NCBI GenBank assembly: GCA_003586115.2 | Contig: QVOM02000029.1 | Span: forward strand, 24,613,348-24,677,347 | Origin: Salvator merianae | Lineage: Eukaryota; Chordata; Lepidosauria; Squamata; Teiidae | DNA length: 64,000 nucleotides | Direction: 5' to 3' | Shown: piece after piece, positions 37,853 to 50,800 of the stretch | How positions within the stretch are numbered: the first letter of the stretch is position 1 | Layout: each line of letters begins with the position of its first letter | The notes under the pieces: model-generated | What the model saw: only the letters and a program-made list of their open reading frames with translations | What the model was told of the DNA's origin: nothing | The model's database searches: none | Program-made: the position numbers and the translations under genes

Positions 37853-38484
37853 TGTTATGAGTGCCTCGGACTCTGAGGATGTGGGCAGTGTTCAGCCTGA
37901 GAGCTGTGTAAATGCTGAGCAGGCAGCTCCAGGTGGCACAGAGCCCAGACACCTTATTACCATCCCAGAGGACGAGGCACAAACATCGGCAGATGTTTTG
38001 GAAACTCCAGAGATTCCTGAAAACATTCCTCCCCCTGCCATAGAAAGAAGAAGGGCCAAACGCAGGGCTCAGCTGAGCTTGAGTAAGCAATCCAGCAGAA
38101 GCCGGCCACACCCAAGCTCACACCTGGGAGAAGATGACCCTGCAGAATAAATACAGCACAGGAACTGCAGCCCAGGCATGGTCAGCAACTGCTTTCCATC
38201 TGTGCATCCTGTTATTCTGATATCCTAGCTTCTAGAACCTTGACCCTTGTTTTGACTGTGTTTTGACTTCGGTTACTCTTAATCCCTGGACTTTGTTTGC
38301 TTTGGTGACAACAACCCTGTTTGAACTTGGACTGGACTTTGACCACGGCTTCTCTTACTCCTTCGGCTTTGTTTGCTTCTCAACTCCTGCTGTCCCTGTT
38401 GTGACCCGGACTGGTAATAAAAGAACTTCCCTGTTACTGAGACTTGCCTAGACCTCCGTTTGTTAGCCTGCCTGGGACGTAACA
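37853..38484 (+). repeat. solo LTR (632 bp) containing an ORF
   Basis: Ends tgttatg and cgtaaca, with an exact 5-bp duplication CTACA (37848-37852, 38485-38489). The poly(A) signal AATAAA is at 38416-38421. The second half is rich in repeated ttgac/ttcgg/gactgg motifs. Such LTRs occur in reptile LTR retrotransposons, but the family is not fixed here; Ty3-type is possible. Confidence 0.9.
37857..38150 (+). CDS. ORF inside the solo LTR, 97 codons
   Basis: The ATG starts four bases after the LTR's first base, and the frame runs to a stop at 38150. The product is acidic at the start (ASDSEDVGS) and in the middle (IPEDEAQTS). It then becomes proline-rich (IPPPAIERRRAKRRAQL) and basic, with no cysteines beyond one near the start. 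No enzyme motif is visible. An open frame beginning at the very edge of an LTR suggests that the parent element starts a protein within its LTR. It may also be chance. The copy is probably not expressed as a host gene. Confidence 0.4.
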   Translation: MSASDSEDVGSVQPESCVNAEQAAPGGTEPRHLITIPEDEAQTSADVLETPEIPENIPPPAIERRRAKRRAQLSLSKQSSRSRPHPSSHLGEDDPAE

Positions 38485-38489
38485 CTACA

Positions 38490-39719
38490 AATGAACTTAG
38501 GAGATTTAAGTTTACTAGTTTCTCACTAAGGGCTTTCCACACTCACTTTTATTTTGAGATAAATCCTAAAATAAGGACTATGGCAGGCCCTGTCCCCCAA
38601 TCACGTTTCATGCAGATTGGATTAAGCTCCAAAATGGCATCTTATCCAGGTCCTGCTGTAGACTTCTTTAAAGAGGTCCACAGCAGGACTAATGTCCATA
38701 TTCTGCACAACAAAGGGCATGCAGACAACATGCCCTTGTAGTCCAGATGATGCTGGGGAACCCTTTTCAGCAGCACTTCAGGAAACACTGTGGCAATGGT
38801 GCCTGAAGTGGCATGACACCAAAAAGGGCTCTCCTGGAACCTGTGAAGGCCAGGAACTCTCATTCTCAGCCTTCCCAGCCTCCAGGCTATCTGTGAGAGT
38901 TTTACAAAATTGGGTCACAATGGGCTGCCCAAGTATGGACAGCCCTGGTAGCAGGCTACTGCTAGCCCACCCCCACATGGCCTGTGACAACTAGCCGATG
39001 CTACATGGGTCAGAATAGCCCGTGTAGTGTATAAAGGAACTTAGTGGGGGGGTGGGATTTCAAAACAGTAATCTGTGATTTATTGCCAATAAGAAAGAAC
39101 TGTCCAATTGTAATGCTACTTTTTTAAAGGCAAGCAATAAAGAATATACTGATAAGCACACTCTTAGAACATTTCTATTAATTTTGTTACAGAATTCTAC
39201 AGAGGCAGCAGTTTTTTAAGATTCAAAAACTAGTTTAGATGTTTTATTTATCTAGTCTTCTCAGTGGTGCATCAAGATGTGCCAAATACCATAGTGTTTT
39301 TGATGACCTTTGCAAAGCTACATTAGAAATAGAAAGATTTTGTGGCAGCATGTCTGATTTTCAACAAGTGTAGTAAAACACTTTGAACTTTAAAATGCTG
39401 ATATGCTCTCATTTCTAGTTAAAAGAGATTTGTATTATCTTTTATCTCAACAAATTGAGCTATTAAAATCAGCTCAATGAAACTTGTTTAATACACAGTT
39501 CTGTTCTTTCAAAAGCTGTACATTATATAATCAGAATTTCTACAGAAGACGCAGCAGAGCAATTGTTTTTCAACTGCTTTTTATTTCTACATCCTGCTGA
39601 TGTGCAGAAGACCTATTGCTTTTAAGAAAATCAAATTATGTCACATGAACTTCTGTAGACAGGAGATTTGGTACTTGAACAATCAGACCTTTCCTAAGGA
39701 CCTAGAATAATCAGAAGCA
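38490..39719. other. probable decayed MITE, then intron
   Basis: 38649-38688 forms a hairpin (gtcctgctgtagac against gtccacagcaggac), and gggcatgcagacaacatgccc follows at about 38715. The part after 39000 is unassigned. Confidence 0.4.
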
Positions 39720-39722
39720 TCA

Positions 39723-40230
39723 GGCCCTGTTTGCATTTGCTCCTAGCAAACATAACGACCCTTGCAAGCAAAGTGCATCTACACTTGTTGGAGGCTTGAG
39801 TGGCCAAAAGCAGTATAACGCTGCTCCCAGTTGCACCTACCTACCTGTGGAGCACAAATTTGTGCTTCACACCTTTACTGGGAGCTGATAGTCAGCTCCC
39901 AGTAAAGCGCATCTGCATTTACCTTGCAGCATGGTGGTCAGGCCGGCACAATCAACCAATCATGCCTGCGTGATTGACTGATTGTGCCTGGACATGCTTG
40001 TGCACTGTGCGGCCCTGGTGGTTGCCATGGCAGCAGCCGGATGCTTTCTGGTTGTTGTCATGGTAAACTTCAGGCAAGGCTTCTGGCATTCACACCACAA
40101 ATGCCTGTTAATCTACTTCAGATAGGGAAATAGGGCCACGCAATGTAAAATGGTGTCCTTGCTGCATGGTCAATACCAAGTTAGAATGGCATAATTATCC
40201 TGTTCTAATATGATAAGTGTGAAAACACCC
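39723..40230. mobile_element. MITE family A copy
   Basis: Left end ggccctgtttgcatttgc; right end aagtgtgaaaacaccc; exact 3-bp duplication TCA (39720-39722, 40231-40233). Confidence 0.9.
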
Positions 40231-40434
40231 TCAGTGAAGAATGTGTGCTATTCCCAATAGTGCTCCCATTTTATAACTGTTGCCTAGTGACGTATAGGTG
40301 TTAATACATCACTCCAGTTCTTTTGGAACTGCACCAAGGGCATCAATAAATATTGTTTTTTTCTCAATCACAGTTATGACAGGAGTATTGTGTGCAAGAT
40401 GATTACCAGTTTGTGTAAGAATTATTTGCTTTTG

Positions 40435-40775
40435 AACTAGTTCAATCTGAACCGAGTGGTCTAACCAGTTCAAATATGTTTATCTATGACATTTTTATAC
40501 CACTTTCCATTTTAAAAAATCTCAATGCAGCGTACAAAATTTAAACTGAACCACCACCACCTGGTTTGAAGGGGGAGTTCAAACTCGAACAGAACTAGGG
40601 GCTTCATCTGACTTAGATGAAAAATGTGGTTTGAATTGAACTGGTCCAGGTTTGTTAATATTTTGCCCTTTTAAAGAACTTATTAACATTTTGTGGTCAA
40701 CGACCAGGCTCCAAATGGTTCAAGGTTCAAACTGAATCAGTTTGATTTCAAACTGTTAGGTTTCTGCACATCTCT
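40435..40775. mobile_element. hAT MITE, same family as 14563, eroded left end
   Basis: The interior of ggttcaaa/tttgaac repeats and the right end tttctgcacatctcta match the 329-bp element at 14563. An L2-type tail fragment (taccactttccattt, then gcagcgtac) sits inside at about 40480-40550. Confidence 0.7.
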
Positions 40776-41819
40776 ATTGGAAACCCAATGGTACTTTGGC
40801 CTGTTCAATTTCTATTAGTTTTTTGATCATGTGGTTCCACTATTTTTTGCCTGCTGATAAAATATACTTCTTAATTCCTATTTTATCATGCTTTTCTTTA
40901 TAGTCAATTTGAGCAGCTGCAGATTATTATTATCAATTCCATAGTATCTCTGTTTGCATTTTACCTCCTCTCAGAAGATTTTTTTTTTCTGTTTGTCTTA
41001 TATCACAGTCCTCTGTGTTCTAGTTTTAACTTGATTATTCTTGTTCTGAGGCCTTTGAGATAAAAAATTTACCACTTCAGACTAGGGCACCATCATATGT
41101 ACCTTCATAAAATCAAACTTACAGTGAAAACAGTCTGCTTAGATTTTGATATTAAAAAGTATCATTGAAATGTAATAGCAAAAGAGTGCACCTATGACTC
41201 TGTTTTTACCACCAGTAAGCACTTTGAAATCTATTGAATTTTTTAGTCTGTCCCTCCTCCTGTTTTGGGTCATCTGTCACTTCCATCTCTTCCATTGCCA
41301 TTTAAGAATTATTCATTTGTCGATCCAGTTCTACTTCTGTTTCACTTACGTGAGGAAGAAATGAGAACAGTCCCTGCTGAGCGAAACTCATTTTGGAGAT
41401 CTGAAGGGACCACTTTAAGAATGAAACAGTGGAAGAAAAAGAGCAGGCCCAGCTTCTCCATTCAATTTACCAGTCAGCAATGGGGCACACACTGATTTGT
41501 TAACTGTTGAACTGTTTGAATGAAGCCAATGTGGGAAACAGAACATGAGTCTGTTGACAAGGGCAGAAACCCCACTCTTCAGGCTTCTGGATTAATTGGG
41601 CAAATGCCACTGGCATTGTAAATGTGCTCACTAAGTACACAGAAAGTTGATCCCCCCCCCCCCATTTTTACTCTTCATGTATTTCTCAGTTGCCCAAACT
41701 GTTGGACAGAGGCAGGAGGATGTCTTACACCAGGTTGCTGTAATGTCATTGCTGTGCCTGTTATTATACCATGTTGGGATGGTCCCTGTAACCTCTGTTT
41801 TTCTCTCCTGACATTCACT
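40776..41819. other. no gene recognised
   Basis: Intron. A small ORF at 41265-41495 has no supporting motif. A C-run lies at 41652-41663 just before the next MITE's neighbourhood. Confidence 0.45.
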
Positions 41820-42337
41820 GAACCTGTTTGCGCTTAGAAAATGGCATGTTCCAGGACGGTTGCTAGTACCAAGCATTCACACCTGCAAACAGCCTCAGCT
41901 GACTTGAAACCTACCGAAGGCCACCTGATGTTCACCTGAAGCCAAAAAGTGCTGGTCAAGAAAATCGTAGTCTGGAAGCTGATTTACGTGATCAGGTGCA
42001 GATCAGGAAAGGTGTGTTCCCACCACTTCCTGGTGTGAAATGGTGGTGTGGTGGGGACTGTGTGGCTGTGCAGGTGCTGTCTGACAGTTCAGATCCAGGT
42101 TTGGACTTTGGGGTCTGGACCCTGGCAGATGTTTTGAACACAAGTCCGGACCCACTTCCACTAGGTTCAGGAACAGCTACCTAACTAGTGCATCCCCATT
42201 CAAGCTGCTCCCCCTGCTGGTCAGCTCACAAACTATTCCAGTGCTGACAAGTGTGAATACTCATCACCGTACCTGATCCTTGCCGGCCCGAACCCTGCTA
42301 ATTAGAGTGTTATACTGTTGCAAGTGCAGACAGGCCC
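41820..42337. mobile_element. MITE family B copy, opposite orientation
   Basis: Left end gaacctgtttgcgctta; right end caagtgcagacaggccc. Flanks are ACT and ATT. The interior is the reverse complement of the 7481 copy. Confidence 0.85.
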
Positions 42338-42620
42338 ATTGTTGTGTGATTAACTAATGGAGTGCACTATCAGACCTGAAGACTGATAAATCACAATCAG
42401 CCTTCATACAAGTGTTTTCCTCTTCACCATTCTAAAGCATTTTGTAGTTTTTAATTAATATCAGTAGTTTTGAATCATTATTGATATTTTTCTGATTTTT
42501 TTTTAATTCTTCTATAATGCATCTGCTTATAGAAGATACATTATTATATGCCATGTAAACTTTATAATAGTGACAGCAGAAAGGGCATCAGCAGACACCA
42601 ACAATCAGGACACAGAGACT

Positions 42621-42776
42621 TGTGCTGTATCCAAATGTCACTTACTTGTTCTGCCATATCTTGCTATTCTGCTATATCTGGATATTACAGAATATCTGTG
42701 CTTTATTCTAAAAAAGCACAGATGTTCTGTAATATCCAGATATAGCAGAATAAGTAAATGATGTCTGGGTGCAGCC
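42621..42776. mobile_element. Harbinger-type palindromic MITE, second copy
   Basis: The same arms as at 11024 (ttctgctatatctggatatt and its complement) fold around aaaaaagcacag. The right end reads tgtctgggtgcagcc. The TTA duplication is not preserved. Confidence 0.8.
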
Positions 42777-43059
42777 ATAAGGAAAGTGAGGTAAGATAAA
42801 GAATATTTTTGTGCAGGATGAGAGGCTTGAGTCAGCAAATCTTGGGAGAAGAATTCATTATATCAAAGGGCTTCAACCTGATGCACTGTCTTTCCCCTGC
42901 TGCCAGAATGGGTCCTGCTGACTCATGTTTCCAGAGAAATCTGCTGTTCTGCCCCTTAACAAACCCTGACTTGCTGAAAAAAATTGTGTGCTTCTACAAG
43001 ACTGGTTTATCTCCACTCTGTTTCTTTCTCTTATTTTAGCTGCTAGAGCTGGGAACTTT

Positions 43060-43524
43060 GGGCCTGTTTACACTTGTTCTAGCAAGCATCAAGAACACTT
43101 GCAACTGGGAGCAGCATAATGCTGCTCCCATTCACAACCAGCTGTGGAGCACAAATTTGTGCTCCACACTTTTACTGGGAGCTGATAGTCAGCTGCCGGT
43201 AAAGTGCATCCACACTTACCTTATGGCACGGCAGCTGGGCCTACACATTCAACCAATTGCTCCTGTGCAATTGGTGGATCGCGCCTGCTCACACCTGCAT
43301 CCTGCGCAGCCTTGGCCATTGCCATGGCAGTAGCCAGCCACTTCCCAGCCACTGCCATGGTAAGCTTCAGGCAAGGCTACCAACATTTGCATGTGAATGC
43401 CGGTAGCTTGCTTTAGGTAGGTAACTAGGACCATGCAGTGTGATTGGTGTCCATGCTGCATTGTCCATACCACTGTAAAACAGAATAATTATTCTGTTCT
43501 ACATTGTTAATTGTGAAAATGACC
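43060..43524. mobile_element. MITE family A copy
   Basis: Left end gggcctgtttacacttg; right end ttgtgaaaatgacc; TTT on both sides (43057-43059, 43525-43527). Confidence 0.88.
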
Positions 43525-44048
43525 TTTTACTTTGTGTTTTTTTTTGCCACAGTTTCAGTGAAAATATCCCCACAGGATACAAGTTGCTGTATTCTTTGGG
43601 AACCTTGAAATTTGAGTTGTTGCTTCAGTTTGTCCTAATTTGGCCCGTATTGACATTGTTTCTGCTCAATGAGGAATAATATTATTTCCTGTTTGCCTTC
43701 AATAAAAATAAATTTTGTATTAATGTCAACCAAGTCATTTTCCTTTTCCTAGGATTAGTTCTAACCTGTTCAACAGTCAAACCAAATCTCTAGTCTTTTA
43801 AAGACCCTGCTTATGGGAACACTGCTAAACACGCATACAGAGTTGTTCCCTTAACACAGTGTTGCCAGCATGAATCATTCAAGAGACAGGCAAAGTGTGT
43901 CAATTTTTAAGACATATTTCCAAAATATTCTGTTCACCTTTCCAAAGTGATATAACAGTTTCATTTTCTATAGAGATATATGAAAAAAAAAATGCAGGAT
44001 GTATGCAAAAGGTTGGGAAAATGGATACCAATTAAGTGATGTCACACT

Positions 44049-44579
44049 GAGCTTGTTCACACTTAGAAAATGGAATGATCCAGGACACTCTCTAGTGTTC
44101 ACACCTGCAAACGGAGTGTTCACACCTTCAAACAGCCCCAGCAAACTTGAAATCTACTGAAGTCCACCTGATGCTGACCTGAAGCGTACCAGCTGTGGTC
44201 AACTAAATTGTAGTCTGGAAGCTGACTTGCGTGATCAAGTGTGGATCAGGAAAGGTGTGTTCACACCACTTCTGAGTCTGGAATGGCAGCAGAGTGGGAC
44301 TGCATGACCACACAGGCGCCATCAGACAGTTTAAACCCAAGTTCAGACTTTAGGGTCTGGCCCCTGGCAGCCGCTTTGGACATAAGTCCAAACACAACTC
44401 ATCTGGATTTGAACACAGCTCCCTAACTAGTGCATTCCCATTCACACTGCTCCTTCTGCTGGTCACCTCACAAACTGTTCCACTGCTGACAAGTACAAAT
44501 ACTCATCACTGTACCTGATCCTGGTCAGCCCGAACGCTGCTAATTAGAACATTATACTGTCCTAAGTGTGAAAATGGTC
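44049..44579. mobile_element. MITE family B copy
   Basis: Left end gagcttgttcacactta; right end taagtgtgaaaatggtc. Same orientation and interior as the 41820 copy. Confidence 0.85.
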
Positions 44580-44778
44580 ATTATGTCTCCACTCCTGTTC
44601 ATACAAGGCATCCCAATTCCCTTGAATCCAGGGATCTAGAATCTACAACTTCATGGGTTTGCAAAAGCCACCTATCTGGATCTAATCTCTAAACCTTAGC
44701 ACCCCACACCATTCAATAATAGCGTGGGAATTGGAGCAGGGAAATCCTGGTTTTTTACCACTCCTCCAGCAAGCCGTA

Positions 44779-45085
44779 TGAAATAAGGTGATGAGAAGCA
44801 TATGGTCACCAGATGAAAACAGATAAGTAGTGCAAAGTGTAGTCTAGCAGCTGTGAAATAGGTAAAAAACAAGCAAACAAACAAACAAACCCGGTGCAGG
44901 CTAGCCTATGCATAAACCTCAAAGCTCACATGAACTTCAGTGCTGGACTCTGCAGGCTCTGAAGGACTAGAATGAAGGTTCCTACCCTCAGAACCATCAG
45001 GGAATCCATTTTGATGGCGTGCTTCATTTTTTAGACTAAAATATGCTTCTGTGTCCCAGACAAGGCTGTGTTGGTCTCTACTGGT
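44779..45085. repeat. dispersed repeat, second copy
   Basis: Same orientation and order as 37151-37440, differing at scattered positions. The A-rich middle is (aaac)n here and poly(A) in the other. Confidence 0.75.
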
Positions 45086-45955
45086 CTACTGTGATAATGG
45101 TTGCTAGCAACAAGTGCATATTGGCCCCTTGTTACCTATGCAAGCCCAAGGGACTTTGTGTACTTTGGCCTGCCTGTAGGTAAGAAACAGCAGTGATTAA
45201 AAAGCTGCGATTTCAGTGAATTCTGCATTACAGGATCAAAACATAATTTAGGAAGTTCAAAAAGTGCTTCTAGTGGAATCCTTACCCCTGGCCTATTGCC
45301 CTGGTGATCCCGATCTGTGAGGACATCAATGCTCTATTCTCTGCACTCTGTAACACTTTTATCTCTCTTCTAGACTCCATTTTAGGTGTGACCTTAAAAA
45401 GCTGAGCAGGTTAGTATATTATTTTAGAATGCCAGGAAGTCATTTGGGTGTGAGATCCACTGGGAAGTTTAAGAATAAATAAGTGGTAAAAGACATCCAT
45501 GCCATTATCTGAATGCATCTTTGTAGTCACCAGGACAACAGAGGGTCACAGCTTTATTTGTTATTTCTAAAATAAACCCAGCTGCAAATAGGGCTATTTT
45601 GTAGACCTGCTTATGGGCATAAAAGATAGGCTTTGGCAGAGCTACACAAAGATAACTTAGAACAGACTGTTCCTGGAGCAATTGATCAATTCCCTGCTAC
45701 ATTTTCCCTAAATGAAACAATACATCATTTTCTTATAAGGACATGTCATGCTCTTTGTTCCATGCAGTCATGACCTAAACATTATTTCTTACTTTAACTG
45801 GTTTCTTAAAAGTTTGAAATTAACCTTAGGTCCTATATAGTAATCAGTTCTGAATGTAATAATGTGAGCAAGGTTTTGATTATTGTTATTTTTTTTTCTT
45901 TTTAAGGAAAAACTCTGCTGCTTAATCAAAGTTCAAGTACAGAACAAAGTAATAA
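45086..45955. other. no gene recognised
   Basis: Intron-like sequence without terminal repeats or a long frame. Confidence 0.45.
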
Positions 45956-46393
45956 GGTCCTGCTTGCACTTTCGACCATAAAGCAGGATAATTATCCTGT
46001 TCCACAGTGGAACAGACCATGCAGCACAGACACCGTCCACACAGTGAGGTATAAAACAGACCAGCAGCAAGATACCAGCATTCACAGTGTGTATTACAGC
46101 GGCTGAAAAGTTTCCAGATGCTGCCATGGTGACCAGCAATGCCACACAATGGTGCAGGCGAAGGTGCAGGTGTATTGCTCTGCGTTCGCACCCAGAAGTA
46201 GGGCAAACATAGTGTACCAGGAACAGTCCAGTTGCTCCTGGTATAGCTGAGGAGCATGATTTTGTGCTCCAAAGCAGGTAGCGATCTGGAACAGCTGTTG
46301 TCTGCTCCCAATCACCATGGCCTCCTAGCAGTGTGGAGGCACCGGACTAGTGAGCTTCCCTGATGCTCACTACTGTCAAGGGTGAAAAGGCCC
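45956..46393. mobile_element. MITE family A copy
   Basis: Left end ggtcctgcttgcacttt; right end gggtgaaaaggccc. The palindromic gcaggataattatcctgt is at 45982-45999. Confidence 0.88.
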
Positions 46394-46734
46394 AAAGTTT
46401 ATAAAGCAGTATCTGCACAGTGCTGTAAAGGAATGAGGGGGAAACTTGAAGGATGTGGAGATCACACAATCTATCATAGAGGAGAGGAATGTGCTGTCTC
46501 ACTACAGAGCAGGAGGAAGCAATCTGTCAGCAATTTTTCCCATTCTGACACCTCACTACTGCTGTCATACAGGGCTACCTGAAAGTCTAAAAAGCACGAA
46601 TCTTTTTTCAAAGGCACAGAAAATGGCCAACTTCTGTACAACACTCCAGGACAGAAATGTCTAAGTCTTCTCACTGGTAGCTCTGAGTCTATAGAATAGT
46701 TTCTCACCTGAGGTATGCCAGGTACCTTCGCTGT

Positions 46735-46935
46735 ATTTGTTTATTTATTCATTGCATTTGTGGTGAAAATATTTCTATTTACACTAGACTCTAGCTGAGG
46801 AAACAGTTTCTCCTCCCCACTTTTAGGTTCTGTTACTGTTTTCATGGGTTCATTTTAAATTGTGTTTTTACTGTTGCAACTCTCTGAGACCTTTAGGTAT
46901 AAGGTAGAATAAAAATACAAATAAATACATACATG
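46735..46935 (+). mobile_element. L2-type LINE tail fragment
   Basis: It contains ctctgagacctttaggtata, then ggtagaataaaaatac and an ataaat tail, the L2 3' end. A GAT microsatellite follows at 46961-46986. Confidence 0.65.
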
Positions 46936-47021
46936 CATAAATAGAATATTTGAAGAGAGATGATGATGATGATGATGATGATGATTTAGAAGCCTAAAAT
47001 ATTTAGTTTCATCAATCATTC

Positions 47022-47105
47022 TTATTATTTATTTTATTCTAGTTGACATTTCTATTCTGCCATACACCCAGAGGTCTCAGAATAGGTTATAATAAAACCA
47101 GTTTA
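47022..47105 (-). mobile_element. L2-type LINE tail fragment
   Basis: Reverse orientation: tattttattctag, then tattctgccatacacccaga and ctcagaataggttataataa. Confidence 0.6.
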
Positions 47106-47129
47106 GAAAAGAACTATTTAAAGAACACA

Positions 47130-47263
47130 AGAGGCCTTTTCGCACTTTGGCCTAGCAAGCTGGTCCAGATGGAGCTACTCCAAATGAGGTGGTCTGAACC
47201 AGTGGGCCTTGCTGGTCTAGATCTATTGGCTCAGATCATAGCAAGGCCATGCAGAAAAGCCCT
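47130..47263. mobile_element. short MITE with TIR gaggccttttcgcact
   Basis: Left end aggccttttcgcacttt; right end catgcagaaaagccct. The interior is rich in ctggtc/gaccag units. Confidence 0.6.
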
Positions 47264-47505
47264 TAATGTAGTTATCTCAGATCTCCAAAGTGGGCAGGTG
47301 TAGGGAGAGGATACTTGATTTTTTTAAAATCCTTGTTTGGCAGGAATGGTTCTTGCTTCTTTCAGATGGGTGGAATAGAGGTGACAGTATCAGAGATGGA
47401 AGTGAAACAGGAGCAAAAGAGGGTAGAATATGTAAAAAATGCAGTGGACTTCAAAGTGTTGTCTGATGGCAAAAAAAAGGGGTCACGGGTGTGTTCCTTC
47501 CCTAC

Positions 47506-47841
47506 TAGGGATGTGCATGGGGGAAAAAAATGATTTGTTTTCAAATGAAAAGTTTTACTTCATCAGTTAATTTTGTTGAATGCATTTTTCGCATTCGGCT
47601 TCACATTTTGTGCAATATTTTCCTGTTGAAAATGCCATTGAAAAATACCATTTTCATGGTTTAAACACAACGAAAAATGCAAAAATTCATTGAATTTTGT
47701 TTTTGCAAAAGAATAGGTTTTTTTGTTTTTGCTCGAGAACTGCAAATGTGAAAAAAAGTAATTTTCATTTTGATGTGAAAATCTGTGAAAATGAAATTTC
47801 ATACAAATTTTTGAGTGCAAATAGAAATTTGCACATCTCTA
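47506..47841. mobile_element. hAT MITE, 336 bp
   Basis: Ends tagggatgtgcatgg and aatttgcacatctcta; exact 8-bp duplication ttccctac at 47498-47505 and 47842-47849. The interior is made of gaaaatg/cattttc units. Confidence 0.95.
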
Positions 47842-47849
47842 TTCCCTAC

Positions 47850-50800
47850 TATATTCAGTGGCACCTGTTTACATCAAAATCTAGAGCACATTGCATTCAC
47901 TGCAGGTTTATTAGAATGGTGTCATAAGCAGCATTCACATAGCTTTCAGTGTACCATGAGGGCATAGTGTCTGCATGGCAACATCCCCTGATCTCACATG
48001 TGATGGAACAAGACCACAGCACTTTAAATGCACTTTAGATCTCCTTTAACTACTCTCTGCTTGGCAAGCTCTGCCTGCTGCTGCCGCCACCCAAGGGGAC
48101 TTAATGGTTCCCTCTGCAATGTTCCTGGTATTCCCTGTGTTCAAAATCCCTTCTGCCACCAGAATTGAAGCTGGGGATTACCTCGCCTTGATTCTGATGT
48201 GAGGGGGAAGGCTCCCCCTGGCTCTGCCTACTGTGATCAAAACTGGGGAATCCCTTAACAAGCAGGGTCAGTGGCATATCGGTACTCTTAATGCAGATGA
48301 TGGGAGACAGAATATTTAAAGCACACTGCCCCTGTGTGTTGTACTGCAGTCTGAGGAGGTGGAAGTTTCTCTTTGAGAATGGTAAGAATTGAGTTAAAAC
48401 TGGAACACAGAGGACTGCAGAACCCAGAGAAAATACAGGAAGGTGGGATCGCTGTGAGCCACATGATGGCACCATCACTAGCACTGTTTGCCCCCCTTAC
48501 CTTCCATGTCTCCACTACCTCCCAGCTGCAAGGCCAACTTGAAATGGTGCCCAAGCACTGGGACAGCCATGGAGACAGCTGGGAACTGTGACTTTGACTT
48601 TAACAAGTTCCCATATGCACTTTCCATTCAATTCTCCCCCACATGCACCTTCCACTCACTTGACTGTAGAGCTTCCACCCTCTTTTGGGGTGGTTCTCAT
48701 ATGCCTAACACCAATTGGACATGCCCTTACTTTCAAGCCTTGTTGCATTTTGATCATACAGTCTGGCAGATTTTCATGCAACATGTGCTAAATATTGGTG
48801 CCCAAAATGGCACTGGGAACATGTCTATCTCCCAATTGTTTAAATAGCGGCCTGAAATCAAACACCATTCCAGTTTGGAAAAGATTTTTCCTTTAATACT
48901 ATAATACTATTTAAGGATTTTTATTATTGTTATTTGTGCCCATTTTGAATCAATTGATTCTATATTGAAGCATGAGAGATTTCATTGTGTGTCCTATGAA
49001 GAGATGTCTGCAGTACTCTTGCTGTTGAAGATCTATCCTATGTTTTATTTGATTGTCATCTGAACTACTTCTTAGTAAGATGAACATGTTTCAAACCTCT
49101 TCTTAAATGCTTGCTTTCTCAGGTTGTTGATGAGACCTTGTTCTCTCTTTGCAGAGCATAAACTCTCAGGTGACCAATAGCTTTGCTTTGGTTTATTTTT
49201 TTGCTAGGGTTTCATGCCTTAGAAAACATTTCTGGAACAGAATGGGGGGTGGGGTGTACAGTAGATGAAGATTACTGATCTCAGAATTACATTGTTCTTT
49301 GCTTCTTTTGTTCATAGTATTTTGTAAACATGTATACATATCTGGTTACCTGATTTTTCCCCCTTCATTTTGATACAGTTGCATGACTAATCAATAAATC
49401 TGAACATGAGCATGAACTATATATTCTAAAGAACAAAATGAATCTGTTCAAAATGGAAAGCAAATTATGGCTGCCTGTACAATTGTTACATCTTTACTTT
49501 TCAATATGGCCTATAATGCAAGAGTTACACTCCAGAATAAATGTGAATGCAGTTAAGGAGCACAAGTAAATGCTACACTTGTTACCAGATCTCATCTTCT
49601 CTTATAGTATGGCTTTTCATACACCAGCAATGAACATGAACTAAAAAGTAATCAATGAGTAGAGAGATCTTGTATATATTTGAGCTCTGACTGTCTCATC
49701 TTATTCTGAAGACCAAGATCTTCCATTGATGTAGTTTTCTCCCAACTGAGTAACACAAATGGCCTGAGTTTTGAATGTTTAGAAAATAATCAAAATGACA
49801 GAATAGGCTTTTGCAAATGCCATGCTCATTTAGCAAATTGCATTTTGTGAACTAGAAGCAGGGATGTGAGCTTCTTCTTTCCACATTTCCCCCTTTTCAT
49901 CTTCTCTCCAATTCCTCCCCCCCAATCAACCATTATTGATGTTACACCATTACAAAACACATCTAGACAAAAAGCAAGTTTGAAGCAGTTTTGGTGAACC
50001 TTGGTAACAGATTTGTTTGATGTAAACATTTTCCTATCTGTAAGGAATAATGACTCATCATGGAAAGGTAAGTGATAATAGTGGGGTACAAAGAAACAAG
50101 GTGAATTGCCTACCATGTTTTGTACATTTACCGTACTTTGTGTGAAGATAATATTATGTTTGTCCTACGTGAAAGAGAAATGACAGAAATGTTTTTTTAA
50201 TTATAATTTCAAACAAAGTGAGAATGCATGAATGCACATTGCTTTGGATTCCAGCAATAATTTCTAGCAGAATTTGCACTATTTTTTTTTAATGTAGAGA
50301 CATGATATGCTGAAGAGATCTTTGGTAACTTTTGCCTCTATGAATAATTCAGTATGTTGATAGTATTTTATACCAATTGGGAAAAGACCAAATGAATTAT
50401 TAATGTATGGAAAAATATCCCACCATGTAAAAAATGAAGATTGTTGTTATTTATGAATATTTTCTATAATGACAAAAAGAGACAGCAGGTTGGACATGAA
50501 AATGAAAACAGTAAAATGTTATAAAACTTATTATTTTAAAATATTTTAAAATTTAGTAAAGCATTATAAAATTTGGTAAAAATTACTAAGACGGTTGCAA
50601 TTAACAACTTAAAACAAATTTTCTGTATTTAAGCTTTTGGCCTCCTATATTCTTTTCTTCAACTGTTTTCTCATCTTTTGTGTATTTCTTAAAAACTGTC
50701 ACTGTAAATTCTTAATAGATCAACCTATTTAAAAAGCCTTCAATTTCTAACGGAGGATATGTACATTTGCATACTTTCTTTTTCCTACCCTGAGACTCAC

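Noticed and set aside
46961..46986. CRISPR-like or satellite array
   Set aside because: It is a plain GAT microsatellite without spacers.
48101..48847. Possible host exons
   Set aside because: Small frames on both strands overlap, with no splice-site pair and no recognisable domain.
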